Of a stretch of 64,000 bases of DNA, positions 56,421 through 64,000 are shown piece by piece. The notes beneath the pieces were generated by a model, which worked only from the letters and a program-made list of their open reading frames with translations, searched no databases and was not told the DNA's origin. The stretch's first letter is position 1, and every line of letters begins with the position of its first letter. This DNA is from an uncultured Gammaproteobacteria bacterium (GTDB taxonomy: Bacteria > Pseudomonadota > Gammaproteobacteria > DRJJ01): assembly GCA_947258795.1 (NCBI GenBank), contig CAMYJU010000008.1, positions 62,001-126,000 on the forward strand. The letters are read 5' to 3'. Position numbers and translations under genes: made by a program.

Positions 56421-56464
56421 CCCGCCAGGGTGAATACATCCTTGATGTACAGGCATCTGGCGGG
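56421..56464. promoter_or_regulatory. Nested hairpin ahead of the second Crp/Fnr regulator
   Basis: An outer stem CCCGCCAG (56421-56428) / CTGGCGGG (56457-56464) encloses an inner stem TACATC-CTT-GATGTA (56435-56449). Both stems are perfect. It ends 33 bases before the start codon and could fold in the leader RNA or mark an operator. Confidence 0.5.
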
Positions 56465-56497
56465 TAATAAGCGGATCAACCTGATCGAGGATATGCT

Positions 56498-57220
56498 ATG
56501 ATGAACCAGACAGGATTACAGACAATAACGCATAAGCATCTTATCCGTGGCCAGCATGGCGGCCTGACAACCCATATGATCGAAAATATTCTGCTGTTTT
56601 CAGATTTGCCCGAGGATTATCTGCAGCATATCGCCAGCTGTGCGGTAACGCGCAACTACCCGAAAAACTCCATCCTGATCACCGAAGGCGACCAGAGCGA
56701 CTCGCTGTATATCATTGAAAACGGACGCGTAAAAATCTTCCTGAATGATGAAAACGGCAAGGAAGTCATCCTCAACATACTCGGCCCGAATGAGTATTTT
56801 GGCGAACTGGCCATGCTGGATGAATCACCCCGCTCGGCATCGGTGATGACCCTGGAACCATCACGCTTTTCTATCATTTCCAAGGCTGATTTTGATGCCT
56901 GCCTGGACTCTCATCCGGAAATCGCGGTCCAGTTGATCCGCGCACTGGCAGCTCGTATCCGGGCGTTGACTGAAAATGTTCGTGAACTGGCCCTGCATGA
57001 CGTTTACGAACGGGTTGCCAGCCTGTTGCTGAAAATGGCCCAGGAACAGGACGGTAATCAGGTGATTTCCCAGAAACTGACCCATCAGGAAATCGCGAAC
57101 ATGGTCGGGGCATCCAGAGAAATGGTCAGCCGCATCATGAAGGACCTGGTAACCGGCGGCTATATTGAATCCCACGCCAAGCAGGTTACGCTGCTGAAAA
57201 AACTACCGGCACACTGGTAA
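56498..57220 (+). CDS. Crp/Fnr-family transcription regulator, copy 2
   Basis: The 240-residue protein has a cyclic-nucleotide-binding domain (about 27-140: GDQSDSLYIIENGRVKIF, ILGPNEYFGELAMLDESPRS) and a winged helix with TGQEIA-like LTHQEIANMVGASREMVSRIM. The FGELAxxxxxPRSAS signature of true CRP is kept, so cAMP or another cyclic nucleotide could bind. GAGG lies before the first of two ATGs. Confidence 0.9.
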   Translation: MMNQTGLQTITHKHLIRGQHGGLTTHMIENILLFSDLPEDYLQHIASCAVTRNYPKNSILITEGDQSDSLYIIENGRVKIFLNDENGKEVILNILGPNEYFGELAMLDESPRSASVMTLEPSRFSIISKADFDACLDSHPEIAVQLIRALAARIRALTENVRELALHDVYERVASLLLKMAQEQDGNQVISQKLTHQEIANMVGASREMVSRIMKDLVTGGYIESHAKQVTLLKKLPAHW

Positions 57221-57305
57221 ATCAACCAAACTAGCCGGCCTGAGCTGCCTGGCCCAGACCGGCTATTGACGGTAACAATACTGCTGCCTGGCTTGGCTAC
57301 CAGAC

Positions 57306-57758
57306 TCAGGCGGCCAGTTTCCGTTCCAGACGCGCAAGACAATCTTTCCAACCCTGCTCATGTTCATCGTGTACAAACTGGCTGGGTATCCGTTCCTGGG
57401 TGAGCAGCAACTGGGAACCTTCGCCCTTATCAAGAAACTCCAGCCTGATCAGCATCTCGGCATCACCATCATCGCCTTCCCACTGCCAGGTAAAGATCAG
57501 TTTCCGGTCAGGGATGATTTCCAGGTACTCACCACTCACGGTATGGAACTCGCATTCCCCGCCAACCATCCTGATCCGGTAGCGACCGCCAGGCCTCACA
57601 TCCAGCTCCAGTACCTCGGTCAACATCTCGTCTGCCGGCGCAAACCACCCGGTCAGCATCTGCGCACTGGTCCAGGCCTCGAACAGCCTGTGAGCCGAAA
57701 CATTAAAGTTGCGTCTGATCACCAGGGTTTCGTATTGATTATCCCGTGCTGTTTCCAT
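57306..57758 (-). CDS. SRPBCC / AHSA1-family protein
   Basis: The 150-residue START-like protein has the AHSA1 pattern (RRNFNVSAHRLFEAWTSAQM, GWFAPADEM, GGRYRIRMVGG, RLEFLDKGEGSQLLLTQE). The fold makes a pocket for small hydrophobic ligands. The ATG at 57758 has GGAGGAG upstream. It overlaps the ArsR-type regulator by 20 bases, a very common pairing in which the regulator controls both. Confidence 0.92.
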   Translation of the reverse strand: METARDNQYETLVIRRNFNVSAHRLFEAWTSAQMLTGWFAPADEMLTEVLELDVRPGGRYRIRMVGGECEFHTVSGEYLEIIPDRKLIFTWQWEGDDGDAEMLIRLEFLDKGEGSQLLLTQERIPSQFVHDEHEQGWKDCLARLERKLAA

Positions 57759-58101
57759 CTGACTCCTCCTTGCTTTCGTTTTCCTCAAGATATTGGCTAA
57801 GTGCATCCAGTCTGGTCTCCCAGAACTGCCGGTAATGCTCAATCCAGGAACAGGCCTCCCGCAGTGGTCCCGCGTCCAGATGACAGCGGCGTAAACGCCC
57901 ATCCTTTTCCCGGCTAATCAGGCCGGCGCGCTCGAGCACGCCCAGATGCTTGGTGATAGCGGGTAATGACATGGCAAATGGCTGTGCCAGCTCGGTGACC
58001 CGTGCCTCGCCTGAGGACAACCGCGCGAGTATCGCGCGACGGGTCGGGTCGGCCAGTGCCGCGAATACAGCATCGAGATTGGCATCACTATATTTAACCA
58101 T
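57739..58101 (-). CDS. ArsR-family regulator paired with SRPBCC protein
   Basis: The 120-residue winged-helix protein has LADPTRRAILARLSSGEARV and MSLPAITKHLGVLERAGLI, the ArsR core. It lacks the CVC metal-binding motif of ArsR itself, as do other SRPBCC-linked members. The ATG at 58101 sits at the exact centre of a 30-bp palindrome and has no Shine-Dalgarno sequence, so the mRNA may be leaderless. A TTG seven codons upstream is the alternative. Confidence 0.9.
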   Translation of the reverse strand: MVKYSDANLDAVFAALADPTRRAILARLSSGEARVTELAQPFAMSLPAITKHLGVLERAGLISREKDGRLRRCHLDAGPLREACSWIEHYRQFWETRLDALSQYLEENESKEESDGNSTG

Positions 58102-58116
58102 ATGGTTAAATATAGT
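58087..58116. promoter_or_regulatory. 30-bp perfect palindrome, probable ArsR-type operator
   Basis: The half-site ACTATATTTAACCAT is followed directly by its exact reverse complement. The core TTAACCATATGGTTAA is like operators of ArsR-SRPBCC pairs. It covers the start codon of the regulator gene, so the protein should repress its own operon. Confidence 0.85.
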
Positions 58117-58175
58117 CGACAAACCATATCTGTCAAGACAGCCACTTAATACTTAAGTCATTGATTAATAGGTGT

Positions 58176-58202
58176 TGGATTCCCGCCTCCGCGGGAATGA
58201 CG
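58176..58202. repeat. Dispersed palindromic repeat, family 3, copy 2
   Basis: TGGATTCCCGCCTCCGCGGG and then AATGACG. It matches 42336-42362 at 26 of 27 bases. A further hairpin, ATCCCCGA / TCGGGGAT, lies nearby at 58235-58259. Confidence 0.8.
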
Positions 58203-58282
58203 ATGGAGAGATGGTCACGATGTGCTTTGCCGTCATCCCCGAACGCTGTTGTCGGGGATCCATAAACAAATAATAGATAGCA

Positions 58283-59083
58283 TTACTGGTTCTCTGTACG
58301 CTTGGCCGCCTGCCACAAACGATCCAGTTGCTCCGGGGTTTGATCCTGTATCAGCTTTCCTTGCCGGGCCAAGCCATCCTCAACCCGACCGATGCGGGTT
58401 TCAAATTTACGGCTGGCCTTGCGCAATGCGGTCTCGGCATCGATATCGTAATGGCGTGCAAGGTTAACACAAGTGAACAGCAGGTCGCCCAGCTCTGCTT
58501 CTACAGACTGCTCATCCAGCTCCCGGGTAGCCTGTTGTAACTCGGTAAGTTCTTCCTGGATTTTATCGTACACACCCTGTACCTCAGGCCAGTCAAACCC
58601 GACCCGTGCGGCACGACGTTGTAATTTCTGCGCCCGCACCAGTGCGGGCAAAGCATGACTGATATTGGCCAGTATGCCCGGCCGACCCTGACCACTCTGG
58701 TCCGCCTGTTGCTGGCGCTCGGCCGCTTTGATCGCCTCCCAACGCTCGGTCTGGTGTTCACTGTCTTTCACCGTATCACTGGCAAACACATGGGGATGAC
58801 GCCTGATCAACTTGTCCGCGATCACGCCGGTGATATCATCGAAGTTGTAACGCCCCTGTTCCTCAGCCAGCCTGGCATAGAACACGATCTGGAACAGCAG
58901 GTCCCCGAGCTCACCCTGCAGCGCGTCCAGGTCACCCGCCTCGATACACTCGATCACCTCGTGCACTTCTTCCAGTGTATGGGACGCCAGGCTGGCAAAG
59001 TCCTGCTCCAGGTCCCACGGGCAACCCTGCTGCGGGTCACGCAGTTTTGCCATCACCTCAATCAGCTCATCAATTCCGGACAT
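58283..59083 (-). CDS. mazG: Nucleoside triphosphate pyrophosphohydrolase MazG
   Basis: The 266-residue protein has two MazG domains with the EExxE...ExxD pattern (HTLEEVHEVIECIEAGDLDALQGELGDLLFQ in pieces: HTLEEVHEVIE, LQGELGDLLFQ; second: IQEELTELQ, VEAELGDLLFTCVN). It removes damaged or surplus NTPs. It is transcribed alone, ahead of the phoQ end. Confidence 0.95.
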   Translation of the reverse strand: MSGIDELIEVMAKLRDPQQGCPWDLEQDFASLASHTLEEVHEVIECIEAGDLDALQGELGDLLFQIVFYARLAEEQGRYNFDDITGVIADKLIRRHPHVFASDTVKDSEHQTERWEAIKAAERQQQADQSGQGRPGILANISHALPALVRAQKLQRRAARVGFDWPEVQGVYDKIQEELTELQQATRELDEQSVEAELGDLLFTCVNLARHYDIDAETALRKASRKFETRIGRVEDGLARQGKLIQDQTPEQLDRLWQAAKRTENQ

Positions 59084-59143
59084 GCTATTGCACTCGTTTC
59101 AGTTTTGGTAGTGACCCGTTCATCAGGACAAAGCAATTATTAC

Positions 59144-60505
59144 TCAAGCGTTTAGCGGGATGACGATTTCAACCCGTGCCCCCTGCATCGGGCTGCTGCC
59201 CAGTATTAATCGCCCGTCATAAGACTGCAGGATATCTCGCACCACGGCCAGGCCAATACCCTGCCCTTCGACCTGTTCGTCAAACCTGACACCACGATGC
59301 AGTAACTGCTCGGCCTGTTGCGAACCCAGACCCGGTCCGTCATCGTCAATCAGGATGCTGAGCTCGCTCCTGTCGGCATCATGATCCGATCGTAAACTCG
59401 CACTGATCCTGATCCTGCTCTGGGTGTACTTATAGGCGTTATCCAGCAGATTGCCGACCAGTTCCATCAGGTCGCCCTGGTCACCCGGAAAACGCAACGC
59501 CTCATCCACATCGATCTCGCAGTTCAGGCCACGATCGGCATACACCTTGTCCAGCGTATCGCGCAGACGCAGCAGGGTTGCCTTCAACGGAACGCTCTGC
59601 GCCAGAATGACCTTGCCGCGAGCGGCAGCACGTTGCAACTGGTAATCGACGATCTGGGTCATGCGCGCGGCCTGCTCCTGTAATTGTGCGCGTACCGGAT
59701 CCGGCATATCGCGCTGTTCCGCCAGGCCACGCACTACGGCCAGTGGTGTTTTCAGGCTATGGGCAATATCGCCCAGGCTGTTACGATAGCGGTCGCGCTG
59801 ACTGCGCTCACTGTGTATCAGGGAATTGATACTGTCTGCGAAAGGACGTAGCTCATCCGGGTAACTGGCGGTAAGCTGTTGTTGTTGACCTTGTTTGATC
59901 TGTTCCAGGTCATCGACTACCCGGCGCAATGGCGACAGCCCCCAGCGCAGCACCATCAACAACGCCAGCTCCAGTAACACGGCAATGACCACAAACCATC
60001 CCCACAGGTTTTTACGAAATCCCTGTACCTGCCGTTCAAAACCGCTGCGATCCTCGAATACCTGGATGCTGTATCGTTGCTCGCGCTGCGCAGCGTCTTC
60101 CCACAGCACATCAAACACCAGTGTAAACAGGGTCAACTCCTGCTCCAGTTTCTGCTGGCTGAATTTCCCGACACCGGCTTTGTCTATGGTGATGGTCGGC
60201 AACTGCAGGTCCAGGGTGGAAGCGGATTTCCACACCGTGGTCTGACGGTTCAGGATGTGTGCGTACAGACCGGATTGCGGGGTACTGAAACGCGCCTCCG
60301 GTAAATCCGGTGGCATTTGCAGCATACCCCTGTCATCGGTTTCCGCGGCGGCGAGCAGAGTATAGACCATGGCCTGCAGGCGGTCCTGCACCGCTGTCAG
60401 CGCGCTGTTGCGGAAGGCACTGTCCAGCGCCAGCCCGGTCACACCCAGAAACACTATCAGCAGGATACCACTGGCCAGCAGTAAACGGCGGCCAAGTGAA
60501 TTCAT
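59144..60505 (-). CDS. phoQ: PhoQ-like sensor histidine kinase
   Basis: The 453-residue inner-membrane kinase has two spans (about 8-28 and 168-190) around a PhoQ-type periplasmic sensor, a HAMP segment (WGLSPLRRVVDDLEQI), the phospho-acceptor His in DIAHSLKTPLAVV, the N box NLLDNAYKY and the G boxes DDDGPGL and GQGIGLAVV. PhoQ proteins respond to divalent cations and cationic peptides; the ligand here is inferred. The ATG overlaps the phoP stop (TGATG). Confidence 0.85.
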   Translation of the reverse strand: MNSLGRRLLLASGILLIVFLGVTGLALDSAFRNSALTAVQDRLQAMVYTLLAAAETDDRGMLQMPPDLPEARFSTPQSGLYAHILNRQTTVWKSASTLDLQLPTITIDKAGVGKFSQQKLEQELTLFTLVFDVLWEDAAQREQRYSIQVFEDRSGFERQVQGFRKNLWGWFVVIAVLLELALLMVLRWGLSPLRRVVDDLEQIKQGQQQQLTASYPDELRPFADSINSLIHSERSQRDRYRNSLGDIAHSLKTPLAVVRGLAEQRDMPDPVRAQLQEQAARMTQIVDYQLQRAAARGKVILAQSVPLKATLLRLRDTLDKVYADRGLNCEIDVDEALRFPGDQGDLMELVGNLLDNAYKYTQSRIRISASLRSDHDADRSELSILIDDDGPGLGSQQAEQLLHRGVRFDEQVEGQGIGLAVVRDILQSYDGRLILGSSPMQGARVEIVIPLNA

Positions 60506-61188
60506 CAAGCGTTGTTCCGTTCCAGTACGAAACGATAACCACGACCGCGTAGGGTCTCAATGGGTTCCAGTGTGTTATCGGGATCCAGTTTTTTACGCAA
60601 GCGACGTACAAACACCTCCAGGGTGTTACTGTCGCGGTCATAATCCTGGTGATAGATATGTTCGGTCAGGTCATTCTTGGAGATCACCTCACCGGCGTGC
60701 AGCATCAGGTATTCCAGTACCTTGTATTCATACGCAGTCAGATCGATTTCATTCCCCGACACGGTCACCTTCTGGCTGCCCAGGTCCATCAGCACCGGAT
60801 CACATCTCAGCTGGGACTGGCTCCAGCCGCTGGAGCGACGCAGCAAGGCCCTGACCCGTGCCTGCAGCTCTTCCATACTGAAGGGTTTGACCATGTAGTC
60901 ATCGGCACCGGCCTCCAATCCATCGACCTTCTCCTGCCAGCGGCCACGCGCGGTCAGGATCAGCACCGGAAAATCCAGGCCTTCTTTCCGCCAGCCCCTG
61001 ATCACTTCGATACCCGGCATACCGGGCAGGCCCAGATCAACGATAGCCAGGTCCTGCGGAAATTCCTTGCCCTGGTAGTAACCTTCGTCACCATCTGCGG
61101 CACTGTTAATCACATAACCGGTCTCAGCCAGTGCCGAACTCAACTGTTCACGCAGTATCTGCTCATCTTCGATAATCAGGACACGCAC
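60505..61188 (-). CDS. phoP: PhoP-like response regulator
   Basis: The OmpR-type regulator of about 227 residues has a receiver domain (VLIIEDEQ, phospho-acceptor Asp in LAIVDLGLPGMPG, Lys in VKPFSMEEL) and a winged-helix DNA-binding domain (DLTAYEYKVLEYLML, RRLRKKLDPD, TLRGRGYRF). The GTG at 61188 gives the usual PhoP N-terminus; an ATG at 61215 would add nine residues overlapping the PepSY gene. It is the middle gene of PepSY-phoP-phoQ. Confidence 0.88.
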   Translation of the reverse strand: MRVLIIEDEQILREQLSSALAETGYVINSAADGDEGYYQGKEFPQDLAIVDLGLPGMPGIEVIRGWRKEGLDFPVLILTARGRWQEKVDGLEAGADDYMVKPFSMEELQARVRALLRRSSGWSQSQLRCDPVLMDLGSQKVTVSGNEIDLTAYEYKVLEYLMLHAGEVISKNDLTEHIYHQDYDRDSNTLEVFVRRLRKKLDPDNTLEPIETLRGRGYRFVLERNNA

Positions 61189-61195
61189 AGCCTTG

Positions 61196-61498
61196 TTACC
61201 TACCGCTACCGGCATTGACGTTGATCACGCGAACCCTGCCATTCTTCATCAGCACCTTGATCCGATGCACCTTGCGACCGCCCTTGTCGACCGTATTGGC
61301 CGACAGTATCCTGCCACCGGTCTGTTTGCGTACCCGCTTGACCGCCTGTTCCAGGCTGGTTTGGCCCTGTGCGGCAATCAGATAGCCGCCAGGCAGGTGC
61401 TGTGTTGCATGCACCGGGCCGGGAACTGACACCAGCCCCAGGACCAGCGTCATCACTGCGGCCAGACTGCGGGTTTCGAACATGTTCAAGGCGGACAT
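61196..61498 (-). CDS. PepSY-domain exported protein
   Basis: The 100-residue protein has a signal peptide (cleavage near VHA-TQH) and one PepSY domain (SLEQAVKRVRKQTGGRILSA, HRIKVLMKNGRVRVINV). Genes like this often precede PhoPQ-type pairs and may feed the sensor or inhibit a protease. AGGAG lies just before the ATG. Confidence 0.85.
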   Translation of the reverse strand: MSALNMFETRSLAAVMTLVLGLVSVPGPVHATQHLPGGYLIAAQGQTSLEQAVKRVRKQTGGRILSANTVDKGGRKVHRIKVLMKNGRVRVINVNAGSGR

Positions 61499-61583
61499 CT
61501 CCTGTTGCTTGCCTGTCAGACTATGCTACCGCCTGAGGCCAGGAATACAAGGCCGTAACGGTCACGATAGTCCGATCCAGGGC

Positions 61584-62123
61584 TTACTCGGCCAGGGTTA
61601 CCTTGACCCTAACCCGTACGCGCCTGCCAGGCTCATTATTCATATGGCTGGTGTAGACCTGGCCACGGTACTTGTAACTGACCCGGTAACCATCCACATG
61701 TTGTTCGGTGTGGTAGTCATCCACGGTTCTGCAAACCGTTTCGTAATACCTGTCGGTATGTCCGCCGCTGTGCTTCTTGTTTTGCACATCACGCGCAATC
61801 GATCCGCCCAGCAGGGCTCCGGCCACGGTCGCAACATCCTTGCCGCGGCCTTTACCGACCTGGTGTCCCAGTGCGCCGCCGATCAGGCCACCGATAATCA
61901 TCGGCGTACCGGAACGGTAACCTTCATGATAGCTGGCGCGTTCCTCGTCCCAGCATTCCTGACGCGGCTTGTTGATACGTACAGTCCGGTAAATCGGCTC
62001 GACATGCGTTACCTTTGCATAATCGAAGCGCACCGGGCGCTCACCATGCCCGGCATAGATCGCGCCGGCTCCAGCCATCATCAGGGCACCGGAAATTGCA
62101 ATAGTCAGTTGTTTCTTGTTCAT
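61584..62123 (-). CDS. Glycine-zipper 2TM-domain outer-membrane-associated protein
   Basis: The 179-residue protein has a signal peptide (MNKKQLTIAISGALMMAGAG) and a glycine-zipper segment (PMIIGGLIGGALGHQVGKG, VAGALLGGSIARDVQ) like SlyB and the rickettsial 17-kDa antigen. The C-terminal part, with VCRTVDDYHTEQHVDGYRVSY, matches a common Tyr-rich extension. GGAG lies before the ATG. It may be part of the PhoPQ-linked envelope response, as slyB is in enteric bacteria (inference). Confidence 0.85.
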   Translation of the reverse strand: MNKKQLTIAISGALMMAGAGAIYAGHGERPVRFDYAKVTHVEPIYRTVRINKPRQECWDEERASYHEGYRSGTPMIIGGLIGGALGHQVGKGRGKDVATVAGALLGGSIARDVQNKKHSGGHTDRYYETVCRTVDDYHTEQHVDGYRVSYKYRGQVYTSHMNNEPGRRVRVRVKVTLAE

Positions 62124-62391
62124 GTCTGCACTCCTTTCTCGTACTGTTCTTAAGTGACGAGTACAGATTACGCTGTACCGCCTGAACCGGAACTGAACGG
62201 GCAAACATTTTTTACATTTTTATTGTATGTATTTTATATTCAATTATTACAATGGGTTATGATTCATTTAAACCCAATTCTGGACCAATCCAGCACTCTG
62301 AACGGAGTCTAATAACCACTAAATTATTGACAGGGTTCACTACTAGCTTTTACAGTCAGCATTCGATCAAATTCAGGTAGCTGGAGGGGAT
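62124..62391. other. AT-rich divergent promoter region without genes
   Basis: The gap separates the glycine-zipper gene and rsd. No ORF or strong hairpin was found. Confidence 0.4.
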
Positions 62392-62877
62392 ATGTTGGGC
62401 GAACATCAAGCCATAAAGGAAAGGCGCTCACGTTCTATGGATCTCATTCGGGATCTGATAACGACACGCACAGAGATGCTGGTTCTGTATTCCCGACTCG
62501 CTGCATTCCGGAGTTTTGACAGTGACCGCGATATGCTGGATATTCTCGAGGAATTTTCCGAGATCCTGATTGATTACACCGCCGCCGCACATTTCCGTCT
62601 GTATCGCTACATAGAAGAAAAAATGGAAAAACGTAAAGCGGTACTGGCGCTGGCCGAAACCATTTACCCGCGTATCATCGAGACCACCCAGGTCATCATC
62701 GCGTTTAACGACCGTTACGATGACCATGGCCGGGATTTGACCGAACACGACCTGGCCGAGGATCTGTCCAGCCTGGGCGAGGCCCTGGCTGAACGTATTG
62801 AACTGGAAGACCGCCTGATAGAAGTGTTATCGGCCTCGGCGCGCCAATCGGCCAACGTGACCCAACTGCATTCCTGA
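62392..62877 (+). CDS. rsd: Rsd/AlgQ anti-sigma-70 factor
   Basis: The 161-residue all-helical protein matches Rsd/AlgQ: RSRSMDLIRDLITTRTEMLV, the CASF-like region replaced by RLAAFRSF, DILEEFSEILIDYTAAAHFRLY. Rsd binds sigma-70 in stationary phase and favours alternative sigma factors. AGGGG precedes the ATG at a suitable distance. Confidence 0.85.
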   Translation: MLGEHQAIKERRSRSMDLIRDLITTRTEMLVLYSRLAAFRSFDSDRDMLDILEEFSEILIDYTAAAHFRLYRYIEEKMEKRKAVLALAETIYPRIIETTQVIIAFNDRYDDHGRDLTEHDLAEDLSSLGEALAERIELEDRLIEVLSASARQSANVTQLHS

Positions 62878-62911
62878 GTGATCAGCCGCCACCATCAGGC
62901 AGCATCACCGG

Positions 62912-63208
62912 TCACTCGTCTTTTTTCTTTCCCGGCTTCAGGCTATCCAACGAAACGACCACTGAATCACTGCCCGGCATTTCATCCTTGAATCGGGGCC
63001 GCATGTTTTGCTCACGGCCAGCAGCCTCGGCCAGCTCATGTTCGCGCTGGGCGATCATCGCCAGACAATCACGCATTTGCTTGATAGTCTCATCATTCAA
63101 CGGGTGCTGCAGACCCGGCGTTGTCGCCGTATCCTTGATCACGTCGGTCAGCGTCCGCTTGACCAGATTAAGGATAAGCTCTTCTTTCGTATAGGATTGT
63201 TCAGACAT
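62912..63208 (-). CDS. Small conserved-looking protein, 98 residues
   Basis: This is a hydrophilic, mostly helical protein beginning MSEQSYTKEELILNLVKRTL and ending in a Lys-rich tail. It has a single Cys and no signal peptide or membrane span. Similar short proteins sit near rsd in some gammaproteobacteria, but I cannot name a function. It converges with rsd. Confidence 0.65.
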   Translation of the reverse strand: MSEQSYTKEELILNLVKRTLTDVIKDTATTPGLQHPLNDETIKQMRDCLAMIAQREHELAEAAGREQNMRPRFKDEMPGSDSVVVSLDSLKPGKKKDE

Positions 63209-63389
63209 TCAGCCACCAGTGTTGATACTGCCCGGAGCGCCGGACGGGGATCTATTCTAACGCAAGCCGCAGTGGTACCGATAGTCTTGTACTCAGCGAG
63301 CGCAAACATATCCTTATGTAATACAAGGATATACTTGCCAGATTATCGTCAGGCTCTATAATGCCCGCAGCATATAACAGGTTCTGACC

Positions 63390-63608
63390 ATGCCCTACTT
63401 TATTTTCAAAATTGATCTCAACCGCAATCTCGAACTACTCGAAACCTATTCGAAGTACCGTGATGCCCGCGACCAGGCACGCAAGCTGAGAGGTGATTTG
63501 CCGGTAGAGGATACCGGCACGATCAAGATGATTCATGCCAAGCACGAGCAGGAAGCCATTCATCTGCTCAAACAGGTGCGAGAACCACGGCCTGCCGGAG
63601 AGGAATAG
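63390..63608 (+). CDS. Small protein, 72 residues, unknown function
   Basis: The protein starts MPYFIFKIDLNRNLELLETY and is rich in charged residues (RDARDQARKLRGDL, MIHAKHEQEAIHLLKQVREP). An N-terminal beta strand and helices are likely. Similar short proteins are common in gammaproteobacteria as hypotheticals. It has no signal peptide and stands alone, 20 bases from the end of the convergent His-rich gene. Confidence 0.7.
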   Translation: MPYFIFKIDLNRNLELLETYSKYRDARDQARKLRGDLPVEDTGTIKMIHAKHEQEAIHLLKQVREPRPAGEE

Positions 63609-63628
63609 CGTTCCTGCCTGTACCGGTC

Positions 63629-64000
63629 TCAGTCACGGTAGTAAATCGAAAACCCGTAGTGACCATCACCATAATGCAGACCATAACTGCTGTACGGATT
63701 ATAATACCCGGGCTTCCAGTACGGCCTGTGATGCGGCTTGTGATGTCCATGGTGGGGTCGGTGATGTCCATGGTGTGGTTTATGATGCGGCCGGTGGTGC
63801 CCATGATGGGGTCGGTGATGCGGCCGGTGGTGCCCATGACCGTGTCGCTTATGACCTACGTGATGGCGCTTGCCACGATGTTTATGACCCTCTTGATAGT
63901 GACCGCGTTTGTTATACGATCTGTCATCGTCACTGGCCTGCACTGCCGGGATCTGGAGTCCGCCCAGTGCCGTCGTCAGCAGTATCCCACTTAATAGTGA
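63629..64000 (-). CDS. Exported histidine-rich protein (5' end outside window)
   Basis: The visible 123 codons begin inside a signal peptide (SLLSGILLTTALGGLQIP, cleavage near VQA-SDD). The next part is a run of HHRPHH, HHGHH and HHKPHH units, then a Tyr-rich tail (YYNPYSSYGLHYGDGHYGFS). About 30 of the 104 residues after the signal are His. The protein is probably a periplasmic or surface metal-binding buffer (Ni, Zn or Cu), or a Tyr-rich matrix protein; no catalytic motif is present. Start codon lies beyond position 64000. Confidence 0.75.
   Translation of the reverse strand, partial: SLLSGILLTTALGGLQIPAVQASDDDRSYNKRGHYQEGHKHRGKRHHVGHKRHGHGHHRPHHRPHHGHHRPHHKPHHGHHRPHHGHHKPHHRPYWKPGYYNPYSSYGLHYGDGHYGFSIYYRD

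Noticed and set aside
63659-63994. A Met/Val/Ile-rich plus-strand frame opposite the His-rich gene
   Set aside because: His/Pro-rich codons read as Met/Val/Gly on the other strand. The minus-strand frame has a signal peptide and coherent repeats, so it is the real one.

Overview
The window reads as ordinary chromosomal DNA of a gammaproteobacterium. Three conserved gene orders support this: murJ with divergent rpsT followed by ribF-ileS-lspA-fkpB-ispH; rplU-rpmA-obg-proB with divergent ispB; and the presence of rsd/algQ, rnt and a phoPQ-like pair. MotY and FlaG suggest a flagellated cell. Type IV pilin-like proteins, PilZ, HDOD and several c-type cytochromes suggest a respiratory, surface-active lifestyle. 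Genus cannot be assigned from the sequence alone. No phage, insertion sequence with a transposase, CRISPR array, rRNA or replication origin was seen.

Layout. (1) 1-2336: the right part of a copper RiPP (bufferin / HvfABCX-type) operon: the tail of a precursor with EGKCG motifs, the MNIO enzyme, its DUF2063 partner and a DoxX-like membrane protein. (2) 2368-10163, minus strand: an internally deleted glyoxalase I, argG, a MotY-like protein, and a pyruvate dehydrogenase operon in which E2 and E3 are fused in one 1017-residue chain. (3) 10403-15450, mostly plus: pyrC, a YchJ-like protein, two paralogous dihaem cytochromes, a HIT protein, a TraB/GumN protein and RNase T. (4) 15486-20632: monothiol glutaredoxin, an asparagine-synthetase-like amidotransferase of the NAGGN type, a BON lipoprotein, an orphan hydantoinase-B subunit, a 176-bp fold-back repeat, and a urate-oxidase-N membrane protein. 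(5) 20822-26066: argD-argF, sixA with a possible 34-codon upstream gene, a membrane-tethered retropepsin-like protease, an FKBP, nadC and flaG. (6) 26227-30015: glcDEF glycolate oxidase. (7) 30248-34024: two isolated FimT/GspH pseudopilins around a rhodanese, tRNA-Thr, an Irr-like Fur protein and thiO.

(8) 34039-46683: the housekeeping block (ispH, fkpB, lspA, ileS, ribF, murJ, rpsT, proB, obg, rpmA, rplU, ispB, tRNA-Pro). (9) 46852-50619: three exported proteins in a row: a Calx-beta / sugar-dehydrogenase / dihaem lipoprotein, an unknown secreted protein and a TlpA-type thioredoxin. (10) 50928-58101: two Crp/Fnr regulators, PilZ, an ammonium transporter, an HDOD-GAF protein, a thiol-dioxygenase-like cupin, and an ArsR-SRPBCC pair whose start codon sits inside a perfect 30-bp palindrome. 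(11) 58283-64000: mazG, a PepSY-phoP-phoQ operon, a glycine-zipper protein, rsd, two small unknown proteins and a very histidine-rich exported protein cut by the window end.

Links between genes. The clearest functional units are the Hvf/bufferin operon (copper peptide maturation), the PDH operon, argD-argF with argG elsewhere in the window (arginine synthesis), glcDEF (glycolate to glyoxylate), ileS-lspA-fkpB-ispH, and PepSY-phoP-phoQ. Short dispersed palindromic repeats of at least three families mark intergenic gaps. All functions are inferred from motifs and remembered family features; no database search was run.
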